Source: Dermanyssus gallinae (Eukaryota > Arthropoda > Arachnida > Mesostigmata > Dermanyssidae). Taken from it: a DNA stretch of 64,000 nt. A program made the position numbers and the translations under genes. Positions within the stretch are counted from its first letter, which is position 1. The number at the start of each line of letters is the position of its first letter. Shown here piece by piece: positions 49,025-59,913 of this stretch. The notes beneath the pieces are model-generated. The model was not told where the DNA came from, made no database searches, and saw nothing but the letters and a program-made list of their open reading frames with translations. The DNA is taken from NCBI GenBank assembly GCA_003439945.1, contig QVRM01006591.1, forward strand, positions 62,001 through 126,000, written 5' to 3'.

Positions 49025-50087
49025 TTATTCATGAATATCTATTTTGTCCCCTTCAAAGTAATCCCCATGAGATATTATACACTTGTGCCAACGGTTTTTC
49101 CAATCTTCGAAGCACTTCAAAAAACCATTTTTTTTTTATCTTGTTCAGCTCCTCCTTCGATGCCGTCTTTATCTCGTCAAGCGTAGCGTAACGTCGTCCT
49201 TTCATGGGCCTCTTCAGTTTAGGGAACAAGAAAAAGTCACAGGGGGCCAGATCTGGGGAATACGGTGGCTGCGGCATCATTAGTGTGTTGTTTTTGGCCA
49301 AAAACTCGCGCACAAGCAACGATGTGTGAGCAGGGGCGTTATCGTGGTGCAAAAGCCAATTTTTGTTCTTCCACAAATCCGGGCGTTTCTGGCGGATTGC
49401 TTCGCGCAAATTGCGCATAACTTGCAGGTAATATTCCTTATTGACCGTTCTACCCTGTGGCAAGAACTCATGATGCACCACGCCCCTGCAATCGAAGAAA
49501 ACTGTCAGCAAAACTTTCACATTCGACCGAACTTGGCGCGCTTTTTTCGGTCTTGGTTCGTGCGGCAGCTTCCATTGAGATGATTGAGCTTTGGTTTCCA
49601 CGTCATAACCATAAACCCACGATTCGCCACCAGTTATGAGCCTCTGGAGCAAATTTGGGTCGTCGCGGACAGAGTCCAACATCTCATTAGCAATGTTCAT
49701 GCGATGCTGTTTTTGGTCGCAATTGAGCAATTTTGGTACGAATTTCGCGGCTACCCGTCTCATGCCCAAATCATTGATAAAAATCGAATGGCACGAGCCA
49801 ATCGATATGTTTAGGTCCTCAGCAACTTCTCTAACGGTGATTCGACGATTGGCCAATACCATTTTCTCCACTTCATTAATTTTTTCGTCTGTTGTTGAAG
49901 TGCTCGGGCGTCCGGCACGTTCTTCGTCGTTCACATCTTCTCGGCCTTCTGAGAACATTTTGTACCACCGATAAACGTTGCTTCGGTCCAAGGTAGCTTC
50001 TCCGTATGCCACAGTCAACATTCGGAATGCATCCGCGCACTTAATTTCGTTTTTCACACAAAATTTGATACAGGTTCTTTGATCCAT
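49025..50087 (-). pseudogene. Mariner transposase, one frameshift and a lost catalytic Asp
   Basis: The cut-and-paste transposase of the element. Start MDQRTCIKFC at 50087 matches mariner N-termini. Residues 1-110 are the paired helix-turn-helix DNA-binding region, followed by the linker with AGRPSTSTTDEK (58-69). The catalytic core has ITGGESWVYGYD (151-162), LLHHDNAPAH (245-254, Asp249) and PYSPDLAPCDFF (275-286, Asp284). Spacing of the last two is D34D. The first motif normally reads TGDE; here codon 49626-49628 encodes Gly154, a single-base transition away from Asp. A run of ten A on the coding strand (49128-49137) shifts frame near the C-terminus. The true end, FEDWKNRWHKC...GDYFEGD, lies in the next frame with its stop at 49025-49027. 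The product cannot be catalytic. Confidence 0.88.
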
Positions 50088-50262
50088 TTTTTTGAATAGG
50101 TAAAAATCGAAGACGATCCAAAACACGTGCAAGCAAAGCAGCTGTCAACAATTAAGTGAACATTCAAAATGGCCGAGCTTGTCGGCATAAGTGAGAGACA
50201 TGAGTACCAACATAACGCCACAAAAAAAATCGAAATTCGAATATACGTAACCCGCGAAAATT

Positions 50263-50288
50263 CAAAAGTCGCGATAACGATTGAACAC
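50263..50288 (-). repeat. Mariner right terminal inverted repeat
   Basis: Reverse complement reads GTGTTCAA, TCGT, TATCGCGACTTTTG, preceded by CGAG to the element end at 50294. Confidence 0.85.
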
Positions 50289-50450
50289 ACCTCGTACATA
50301 CTCGTATGAGCGAGCCTGTTATTGTTCGGCATTATTTTGTTTCGAGTAAAGGTGTCATTCTTATGGTACATGATATTGCTGTTGGTTGTGCCGTTGAGTT
50401 TGTTGTTATTGTTGTTGTCGTCGTCGTTGGGGTTTTTCGTTAGAGTTATC

Positions 50451-50500
50451 GCTGCTAATATAGACAGAGAGTCTTTCCACTGTCTATCAATATTAGCAGC
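50451..50500. repeat. Inverted repeat with 17-21-base arms
   Basis: Left arm GCTGCTAATAT+AGACAG (50451-50467). The right arm (50480-50500) is its reverse complement apart from a 4-base TGAT insertion. The loop is 12 bases. It lies 150 bp outside the mariner. Confidence 0.8.
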
Positions 50501-50679
50501 AATTGTGTTATGATCGATCACGCAAATATGCAGACGCACATAGAAGCATACATACGGAGTTGAAGTTGATCCTAATCATATAAAGTTTTTATGTTTCTTT
50601 TTTCAACAAAATATACAATAACTTACTAGCGTATATATATATATATATATATTCAATCAAAACTACTCTCTCTCTCCCC

Positions 50680-50741
<62 letters not shown>

Positions 50742-52189
50742 TACTTTTGATTCACTCAAGCCGCTGTCTCGTGTCAAAGTCGCCCTACTGTCCCCCACAC
50801 GCAGGAAAATAGGGAACATAGACGGCGCAACAGTAAACAAAAATGAACGAACTGTGCAAACGCAATTTAAACTAACCGGATATGCCAACCGCAACAGCAA
50901 CAACAGGAGCAGCAGCAGCAGTAACAACAGCTCGGCCAAATACCTCAACTGCCACGATTTGTCATCGGTGTCGATGTCGGCATCATAACTTTACCGTCGT
51001 TATTTTCGTGATCAACTGGTTGTTCAATGCGTACTAAAGCAAACAAGACGTATCGTTGAAAAATATTTTGCTCTCTCTCTCTCTTTCTATATATATATAT
51101 ATATTGTATATCTTGATACACATAAATACATATTAATTATATATATATATATATATCTGGTACTCTTTGTTCGTGTGAAGTGTGTGTTCGGTTGTGTGCA
51201 CTTGACGCCCCGGTAGCTCGGAGCGGGATGTTTTATTCAGTGGTTGTCGTTGTGCTGTTGTCGTTATCGCTGCTGTTTACGATGATACCATGATCATTTT
51301 CGTCGTCGTCGTCGCTGTTGCTATTATTAATGTTGTTATTACAGTGATTTTTGTTGTTGTTGTTGTTGTTATTAATGTTGTTGTTGTTGTTGTTTTTATT
51401 GCTACTATTGCTGTTATAATTGCAGTGAATCTTGTTGTTCTTGTTGTGTTTGTTATAAATACAGTGATGTTGTTACTGTCGTTCTTGCTATTGTTGCTGT
51501 TATTGCTGTTGCTGCTGTTGCAGCAGATTGTCGTCATTGTTCTCATCATTATTTTCATTGTAGTCGCTGTTGTTGTTGTTGATGGTGGTGATGGTAATGT
51601 TGTTGTTCATATGTTTGTTGCTTTTGTTGTTGCTGCTGTTGTTGCTGCCGAGCCGTGCAAGCCAAGTCAGGCCAATAATAATAACAACAAGCAGTAGTAG
51701 GCGGCGTGACGAGCGACAGCACTGAGCTGAGCGATCAGCTCTCGAGCGAGCACCTTTTGGGGCATCGTAGACAACCGGTTCACGAGAGTTCGCTACACCG
51801 CCCTCGTGTGGCCTTGTGAAAATGTCATATGTCATTCTGCTCGCACTACAGTTACCCTTCTTACGCCCCCTGCGCCCACGCCGACGCCCCCCGTCCGTGT
51901 TAAACAACGTCCGTGTCATCGACGACCCTGTCGACGAACGCGCTGTCATCAACGACCACTGCGCCGCCGCTGCTGCTGCTGCTGTTGTTGCATCTGCTGG
52001 CAGAAGTAGTTAGAGTGACCAGAATGAAAGCCGCATGCCAAATGCAAATGCTTAACTGCTATCCCGCCCGCTATAGCGGCTGCAATGGTTGTTTGTTCAT
52101 TTACGATGTCATCTGAAACGATTTACGTTCGGCTTACCGAACTTGTCCGTCTGCACTACGAGTGTGGGGAAGATTCCAAACGTGGGAGG
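50501..52189. other. (TA)n/(TC)n tracts and a GTT-rich island
   Basis: (TA)n at 50631-50651 and 50697-50739 flanks a CTCTCTC tract. GTT/GTC repeats cover 51300-51660. CTG runs lie near 51967-51990. No gene is supported. Confidence 0.5.
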
Positions 52190-52215
52190 CTACAATGTGG
52201 CAGATATGTATGTAC

Positions 52216-52256
<41 letters not shown>

Positions 52257-52386
52257 ATTCTTTCTAGATAGTAAAGAGTTTTAGGCACGGCAAATATGAA
52301 AGACTACAATGTGGTAGATATTTATATTTATATAAGCCATCTATTTTACTTTCCAGATAGTAAAGAAATGTTAGCTCGGCTACAAA
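52190..52386 (+). repeat. Tandem duplication, unit about 100 bp
   Basis: Unit 1 (about 52190-52292) has CTACAATGTGGCAGATATGTA, a (TA)n tract and TAGATAGTAAAGA, then GGCACGGC. Unit 2 (about 52300-52386) has CTACAATGTGGTAGATATTTA, a shorter AT tract, CAGATAGTAAAGA and GCTCGGC. The (TA)n expanded only in unit 1. Confidence 0.75.
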
Positions 52387-53164
52387 GAAACTGATATATG
52401 TATTACTGATAGCACTTACAGATTAGTGGCGACGTAGTATAGGGAGCTAGTGCGCTAGTCACGGTTATAATCTACCGGGATGTCGCCGCTAGATATATAT
52501 ACATATATATATATGTATATATTTCCAAGGTCAAATCTTTATTATCGGAAGTTAAAATTGCGTTCTTTTCCAATCTGCAATTAATGACTAGTCAAGTAAT
52601 AATAAACCTGTTCAATTTTTATTACATCCATTAGAAGCGTTCGCTCAGCAAAGCCAAATTAAGGTAGCAGTCGAAAAAACATCATGTTCCGAGAAGTCAG
52701 ATGCCATTAATCTGTCATATCAGTAATCATTGCTGTTTCCGTATTACATGCCACAATTACGTACACTAAAAGTATGTGCGGACCTGAAAACGTTTTTGAA
52801 ATGTCTGTGTTATAATACAGATACATTTCTGAAAGTGTAATTATTGTTTAGATGTCGACGTATATTGCATCAATTTCTGTACAGTTTTCTAGGCTTCGTG
52901 AATCCTAAAGCACGCCTCCCAATTGTTTCTCAGTGTTTGCCTGCTTCATCTCGGTCTCTTCAAGCACTTTGTTTTGCGTGAATCAAAGTGACTCTTTCTA
53001 ATTTGTTATTTTCGAAAAGAGGAAATCATTGCACGGTGCCAAACAATACCTGCCATAGGTTACGAATACCGAACTAGCGACCCTTTTAAGAACTCTTGTT
53101 GGTGAGCGCAGTGAGAACCTTCAGTAGGTATTCTGCAGCATACCAATTGATCGTCGATGTATCA
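52387..53164. other. No recognised gene
   Basis: AT-rich unique-looking sequence. Nothing assignable. Confidence 0.5.
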
Positions 53165-53340
53165 TCAGCTAGATGTGTCATCTTCTTCCAGTTCGATCAG
53201 CGCTACATTGTTCCTGCAGAAGAAAATAGCGATCATCGTTTTGCCAACCGACCGTTGGCACTTCACGTTTGCATGCGGAGGCGCTTTAACGCCTGAGCAT
53301 CGCAAGCTGTGGGACTGGAGTAGGAGAAGATCATCAGAAA
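53165..53340 (-). pseudogene. Fragment of a different mariner-like transposase
   Basis: The minus frame reads VKAPPHANVKCQRSVGKTM then IAIFFCRNNVALIELEEDDT, a stop and Y. This resembles the segment between the first and second catalytic motifs of mariner-like transposases, of the pattern K..RS.GK.MIA.FF......V.LE...T...WY. None of the catalytic residues is retained. It is clearly not the 49-kb mariner subfamily. A 62-aa minus frame upstream (53400-53588) is not recognised. Confidence 0.4.
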
Positions 53341-53798
53341 AATGCGCCCAAGTCCCATTACCTCTGAGATCTATCAGCACCAAATTCTCTTCTAGCGATT
53401 TATATGTTAGGCATTTTTTTTCGTACTAGCACAGCTTTTGCACGAGCCACATCTTCGTCCTCTGCTTTTGGACTTCCTTCACGTAGTTCGTCGTACGGAC
53501 TGAATGATCGAATTCGACATTTTCTGTACGGAGAGAGGCTTTTTAGATACGGCTGCACGGCGGTGCCGACATCTTTTGTGCTCGCCATTTTGTCACAAAT
53601 TTGTCTGTGGGAGAATCGACTCGAATGTTCGACCCAAACATGATGCTATCTGTCAGTGGATTCGATTCTTACCCACTCTCCAATATGCGGGAAATTGATC
53701 CCTATATATATATGATGTGCAATTATTTCATATAGGAAAAAGCAGTATGCAAAAGTTTTTTTTCACACTACAGCACCTGCGCTTAAGTGTGATTAGAC

Positions 53799-53800
<2 letters not shown>

Positions 53801-53832
<32 letters not shown>
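53801..53832. repeat. (TA)n microsatellite
   Basis: About 32 bp of TA. Similar tracts lie at 54378-54402 and 54930-54970. Confidence 0.95.
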
Positions 53833-53834
<2 letters not shown>

Positions 53835-53958
53835 GCTTAACCACAGTAAGTGTTAATAAACCCCGTATAACTTAAATGGGAGCATTTTTCTTGTACAATA
53901 TGCTGTCACACTGGGATCTATACCTGTACTATATAGTTTAAAAGAACTATAGGGGAAT

Positions 53959-54278
53959 ATGAACTCAGAAAGGCGTGGAGTGGAGCGGTTATACGATAAT
54001 ACAAGACGCAGCGGGCTGTTAGCGGATGCGAGAGCAGGTATGTGGGACACGAGGATGCAGCGGGCGTGCGGGTACGTCGGGTATGCGGTAAGAGAGAGAC
54101 GAATCGATGAATTATCTGGTTAGGAAGTGTGAACGATTGGAGGCGACTAGGGATTTAGAATTTGAGGGAGCATTAGGATTAGGGAAGGATGCAAAAAAGG
54201 AATAGGTCGAAATTACGAAGAAACTATCCCGATGGAAAATGCTCAACCCATAAGCGAGAGAAGCGGGCGAGTACAATA
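53959..54278 (+). repeat. Unassigned coding-like repeat, copy 2 (longer)
   Basis: A plus frame from ATG 53959 runs 54 codons (NSERRGVERLYDNTRRSG, MWDTRMQRACGYVGYAVRER) to a stop at 54121. In the next frame it continues LVRKCERLEATRDLEFEGAL, GLGKDAKKE, a stop, then VEITKKLSRWKMLNP and AREAGEY. The second part is homologous to 40035-40242 minus. One frameshift and two stops make this copy dead. The protein is not recognised. It is rich in charged residues and could be an element-encoded ORF1 or a host-gene fragment. Confidence 0.45.
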
Positions 54279-54927
54279 TAGGTAATCAATAGCTGCAGCG
54301 TTATGCGCCCTCGATACAAAAGGGTGATATGTGCACACATACACACCTATCAGGCAACTAAAAAATCTATCACCAATATATATATATATATATATATATA
54401 TTGTCAAAGCATCGGCTGTACTATAACGGTGATACGTTTTGCATTCGTCTTGATATTTTATTTATTAGCGGATTTCAACGTATTTTTAGGAACGTGTGAT
54501 GATTGTTCTTGATGGAACGGTTTGTAGAAAAAGTCCACCTTGTCATCCTCCCACGAGACTTAATATCAGTTAAAAACAGTGGAAAGCAAACCCATGCAGC
54601 TGTTGAGTACAATAGGCAGTAAACTACCAAATTATATATATATATATGGGTGAAAAATTTGCATTAATTATATGCTTGTCTGTAGAACCAAGGTAGTCGA
54701 AGTGTCGCTGGCAAACCCACAATAATATCCTTGTGCCACGAGATTCTTATTCTTACGGCCACCCTGACGTTATGAGCCGTTCGCGTATTATTAGTTTAAT
54801 TAGTAATAATATTATTGGCTTATTGCTTCTGTCGTGAAGGTATGGGAAAGTCACTTACGCGTGACGACTCATAATCACCATTTGTCATATTTGTATTGTA
54901 TTATCTGTGCTGTTATTTTTCAATTGG

Positions 54928-54973
<46 letters not shown>

Positions 54974-55004
54974 CATATATATAGTGCAGAGGTACTTAAG
55001 GTAT

Positions 55005-55115
55005 TTATTCTAATTACAGTTTTGAACAACACCCGGTTAGATAAAGAAACACATTTGTAACAAATGTGTTTCTTTATCCAACTGGGTGTTGTGTTGAAAC
55101 AGTAATTAGTAATAA
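55005..55115. repeat. Foldback element, arms about 53 bp, 3-base loop
   Basis: Left arm 55005-55057, loop TAA at 55058-55060, right arm 55061-55115. The inner 15 bases (TAAAGAAACACATTTG side) are exact. The full arms differ at only a few positions with two small indels. The outer edge is TTATT(A)CTAATTAC. It is non-coding. Confidence 0.88.
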
Positions 55116-55423
55116 TATATATATATATACTAATTATTAAAACTTATTCATCTGTCACTAGTGGCGGCCAATACAATAGATTTGATTGAAAACCTTGCGC
55201 AGTACGCGACATGTTGCAAACGGGCCAAACTAGCTTAGTATGTCAAATGTGGGACAGAACATGTGTGCATGCAGGCGAGATCGGCACGGCACACCTTGCA
55301 ATTGTTTTTGTTCGGCTAGCATGGCCTATGCACGGCAGGGTTTATGAGGAAAAGTAAAAGATAGTCACCATCACTATTATATCCCACACACAATCACGTT
55401 TTGGCAAACTCGAATAATGCTAG

Positions 55424-55591
55424 AACCTGAGTATTAATTTCTCAGGTTATTAATACTGAGATATTATTCTCAGTCAGAGTCTGAGAATAATAACTCAGTT
55501 CTTTATATTGAGATATTATTCTCAATATAAAGAACTGAGATATTATTTATATTGATAATATATATCAATTATTTGATATATATTATCAATA
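55424..55591. repeat. Chain of four consecutive palindromes
   Basis: In order: AACCTGAG/CTCAGGTT (55424-55431 with 55441-55448); an exact 11-bp stem ATTATTCTCAG (55463-55473 with 55481-55491, loop 7); an exact 20-bp stem (55494-55513 with 55520-55539, loop TATTAT); and an exact 19-bp stem TATTGATAATATATATCAA (55550-55568 with 55573-55591, loop TTAT). The word CTGAGA or its complement recurs in the first three. Confidence 0.92.
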
Positions 55592-55815
55592 TATATTTGA
55601 TTGTATATATCAATATATATCTGAGCTGGTCCTTCAGAACGACGCCCATCGTCCCTAAACGTTAGATTAAGTAAATAAATACATAATTCAGTCCTTAAAG
55701 GCAAAATATGCCCACTTAGCGACAAGCTAGTTATGGAATTTCATCGAAGATGTAAAGCTAGAATCTACATAACCTAGAAATAACCTAACTACTATATGTA
55801 TATATATTTATAAAC

Positions 55816-55947
<132 letters not shown>

Positions 55948-58900
55948 GGGTTCGTTGTACAAACGCTTGCGATGTATCTCTCCTTCATCGCTGGTCATGT
56001 AAGATTATGCATCGCTTCTCCTATGGTACCACCATTGACACGGGCCACGATAATTGTCACCGGCCACAGCTGTGCGCATTTCTACTACAACGTGAAGGCC
56101 AGGAAGTTGGTTGTACCGATCCAAAGCTGTAGGATAGCCATGGATTATCATAGGCGATGAGCGCAAATCGGCATTCCGTCAAAGTGACCCCGTGGCTCGA
56201 AGCCGGATTGCGGTTTCGTCGTTTGCGATCGCAGCTATTCAGCAAATGTCCCTTGCATGGGCGGGTTGAAATGTCTAAGAAGATGTTTAATGTGCAGACA
56301 CGTCAGTAACGACGCATCCGAGCGAGCTGAACGGCGTTTTCAGCCTGCAGCGTCTCGTAGCCTGCAGCTCTGGTGACACAAAAGCTCTGGCGTGACCGCC
56401 TAGTGATTGCTATGAGGCTTAATACTTAATATGCAAAAATGATTCTGCCTCGTAATTATTATGCTGATGAATATTATTACTGTTATTGTTGACACTCTTG
56501 TTTGAATTCTAATAATATAAAACGTATATATATATATATACGTTTCGTAGGTAGAACGTCAGAATAGGAAAGCAATAGTTCATGGAAATCTTGTTATGGC
56601 AACCGAAGGCATCATACTAAAGGCATTATGTATCTTTATGTGTGATTGTGTGCTGACTAGACAAAGGAATGCTGGCCTTGCCAAATATGAGACTGCAGCT
56701 AGTGCTTTCGTACATTTCTCATTTTTTCCCTGTTGTTGTTGTTGCTGCTGCTATTGTTGTTACTGTTCTGTTGTTGTTGTTGCTGCTGATGTTGTCCTTG
56801 CTGCAATTGTTGTGTTGACTTCTTTATTCGAATCGCGTTTGCGGCATTCATGCTGGCAATGGCATCGATAGTGCCACTGAGAGGCCACGGACCTCTCAAG
56901 AAGCGGGGAAAATGTGAATATCTCCATCAAACGTGATCGAGCAACAATGGACAAACAGGAAGAACAAAAAGACGATACGATGAAAAAAGACGACGACGAC
57001 AACGCAATGGGGGCGTAAGGAGACGCAGGAAAACGAGCCCGATTGTCTACAGCGCCATAAGTTAGGTCGGATACCACGGTACACCTCGGAGAGACAGCAG
57101 GGAGCTCGCGTATTATCATGTCAATATCGTCATTCTCAATCATGCTCACGTTCGCGATGATGCCCTTAAGCACGCTCAAGTCGGAACGTCATTGTCTACC
57201 TGAGCACGTGTCTGACGTTGATATGTGTCTATCTACATGCGACCCACGCGCGTACGGACACAATTACAAACATAACTAAACATATCAATTAGATCGTATG
57301 TCTATTTTCGATTTGTGACACAGTATTAATAATATAATTTATTATAATTCGTGTGTGAGTTATCAGAATACAGCTGTGAGGTTTAAAATTATTATTATTA
57401 TTATTATTATTATTATTTATCATCGCCATTCGTGCTAAGAGCAAACTGGTCAAAAGCTGAACTTTAATAAGATTCCCTCGGCAGTTCCTCGCGGCCGACA
57501 TAAACCGACAGATTTTCCACCAGACCGTTTTAGTTCCGACCGATAGAGTAAATGAGGCCGCGTTCTCCGAACATCAACGACAACAACGTTGTTGAACTGA
57601 GTTGTCAAGAAGCTTCCGAGGGTTGACCGAGCAGCTTCGCGTAGTTTCCACAAACTCGCACGGTTTGTATGCAAATTCGTCTTACCCCAAAACTTGATAG
57701 CGTGGCCCGACCGTCAAACTCTACGTACGCCTGTGTGTGTTCACAGAGTAGTCTGCATGATGAGGCGCTCAAACCGGTTTGACCACTTGCATACGAACCC
57801 CTTTTAGCCAACTGGCTATACAACCCTCACGCCTAACATGCCACAGTAATCGTGACGCTTACCTATTAGGAATTCTATCCCAAGGATAGTTTTTCATAGG
57901 TCCTCTACTCAGTCTAGACTTAACGAGCGTATCGGTCCACGGCCTTAGGCCCAAGTTGTGCAAGTTGAAATTGGGCGAGTAGAATGAGCCAGTGCCAGCT
58001 CCCAATTTAAAAGGGCCTTTTGCCTGCAGGTGCAAACCACAGACCGACCAGAGAGACAGACTAAACACAAAAACCGCATTTCTGATCAGAGTTCTTATGA
58101 TTATTATTGAGACGGACGCGTGCTACATTCTTTGAGGCATATTCCGTCCTTAGCTTACCCGAAGCTGCAACTTCCATTGTAGACGCCAGCGAGAATGGTG
58201 ATTTTTATTGTAAAAACAACCATTTTGTGAGTTGGTGGGGAGCCACCGGCTCACCCAGTGAGTGGAAACGGACGAAAATGTAGCTACAACTGATACGCGG
58301 CAATCTGCATCTCCGAAATGATGTGTTACCTAAACAGTGAGCATTCATTAAGTAGCGAAGGTCACAGGCGCGCGACGAAAATGCCAAACGTCTACGAAAC
58401 ATTTAGCTACGGAAGGCCTTCCCGACGCAAACAAAGCAAGAGCAGAGCAAAAAAAAGTCGTCGGAAAGCAACTCGCAAGGCCGATGGAACCTGCTGCGAG
58501 CGACAATAACCCTGGGGCGGGGCGGAGGCGATGCGGAGGATGTGGAGGAATTATGCACACCGGCCTGGCTCATGACCTTTTGCCGGACGACGCGGCTCTT
58601 GTGTCAGCAGCCGGTGTCAGAGGAGACGGCGACACCTGACAGAGGCGCCCCCGCTCTCAACGAGAGAGGAGAAGGCAGTGCAGTAAGTTGTCGTTAAGAG
58701 CGTAGGCACTGGACAACCACTGGTCACTGTCAAACGCCAAGGCATTGACAAAAGCTAGACAAAAGCATGGATCCAGATTGGAAGTGGGAACTAATTGCGA
58801 ACGAGTGACTCCAAAATGACTCCGATGGTCTGAGAAAAAGAAAGAGACGTGATTTTATTCCAGAATCTACATCAGACTACAGAAGGCGACCATGTCTGGA

Positions 58901-59042
58901 GTGCCTACCCAACTTACAGGGCGGAGCACACTTGCAATCCGGCTCATGAGGCAACGCCTAGACAGCGCATGCAGCGTGACAGTGTTACCCCGTTACGAAC
59001 GCAGTGAAGTGAACACACTATCTTCATAAAAAAATGTGTTTG

Positions 59043-59046
<4 letters not shown>
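55948..59046. other. Unassigned region
   Basis: No recognised gene. A 139-aa minus frame (56760-57179) runs into a TTG/CTG tract (56732-56800) and has no visible family. (ATT)n at 57390-57417 could be a minus-strand LINE tail, but the sequence beside it (57420-57850) is not recognised. A small Lys/Arg/Ser-rich plus frame (58318-58509) is also unassigned. Confidence 0.4.

Positions 59047-59122
<76 letters not shown>
59047..59122. repeat. (ATT)n array, about 25 units
   Basis: About 75 bp of ATT followed by AATAATAATAATT, making a small palindrome at its right edge. No LINE-C coding sequence is seen next to it. Confidence 0.95.
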
Positions 59123-59125
<3 letters not shown>

Positions 59126-59784
59126 AATAATAATTAGGTTAGGTAAATTATAAACACGTACATCAGTCACAGCTAGTGGCTTTTCCACATCACTGGATCT
59201 TTTCTCATCTTGCGAATTCAGCTGTTGACTGAACTGCTAGACATGCTGCGGGGTGCAATAGCCTAAGCAACTCGCACACCTACAAAACTCCTGAGGATTG
59301 TGGAATTCCCGCGTGATGAAATTCGTGGGCTGCAAACGCCGTAGTTAGATGTCTGATCTATTCCATTTTATTTCCGGCTACTCCCCATCGCTACCGTCGT
59401 GTATACACCTATGTCAATGTCCTCTAATTTCTCCGCCCACTTCGTAGTGTGGGCCGCAAAAGCCGTCGTCCTATGTAAACCCCACCGTACTTATAATTCC
59501 TGTATCATTAGGGTCATCCCCCCCTCTCTAAGCTATGAACTGTTCTATTCCTACAAGAAGTTGCTAACCTTATAACCCGCTTCATGAAGAAAAATCGAAC
59601 TCTATCTAGCAACTTGCCTCTCCTAATTTTTTTACCATATAAGTGATAAACCGAAAGTTGCTATTGGTTCTATTTTAACCTTGAGAAGGGCAGACGCGGT
59701 TTGTATTGACAATATTTGCGTTTTTTAATTGCTGCCGCCGCTCGAATGGCTTTTAGAAAGGTGTTTATGGCGCAAGGGATCGAA

Positions 59785-59891
59785 ACTATTATCGGCTCAC
59801 TCTCGGCCAATATTTAGCGTACACGGAATGACGTTCTTCGAGCATTGCCTCGTAATACGGGCCCCATAAATATATGTGTGTAACGGCGGGG
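59785..59891 (-). mobile_element. SINE-1 copy g, body only, old
   Basis: CGGCTCACTCTCGGCCAATA, TTTAGCGTACACGGAA, GCATTGCCTCGTAATACGG and CCCATAAATA parallel the SINE-1 body at roughly 75-80%. The tRNA-like head is replaced by (ATT)n at 59891-59913. Confidence 0.6.
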
Positions 59892-59913
59892 ATTATTATT
59901 ATTATTATTATTA

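Larger units (their letters stand above)
48975..50294 (-). mobile_element. Mariner transposon, nearly complete
   Basis: About 1.32 kb, flanked by TA at 48973-48974 and 50295-50296, the mariner target. Terminal inverted repeats at 48977-49002 and 50263-50288 match at 22 of 26 positions (GTGTTCAA, four differing bases, then TATCGCGACTTTTG). The outermost bases of the left end differ from the right end (CGAGGTGTGTTC), so the left terminus is slightly damaged. It encodes one transposase on the minus strand. Confidence 0.88.

Noticed and set aside
56760..57179. 139-aa minus-strand frame as a gene
   Set aside because: The second half is translated from a TTG/CTG tract region and no domain is visible. 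It remains an unassigned frame only.
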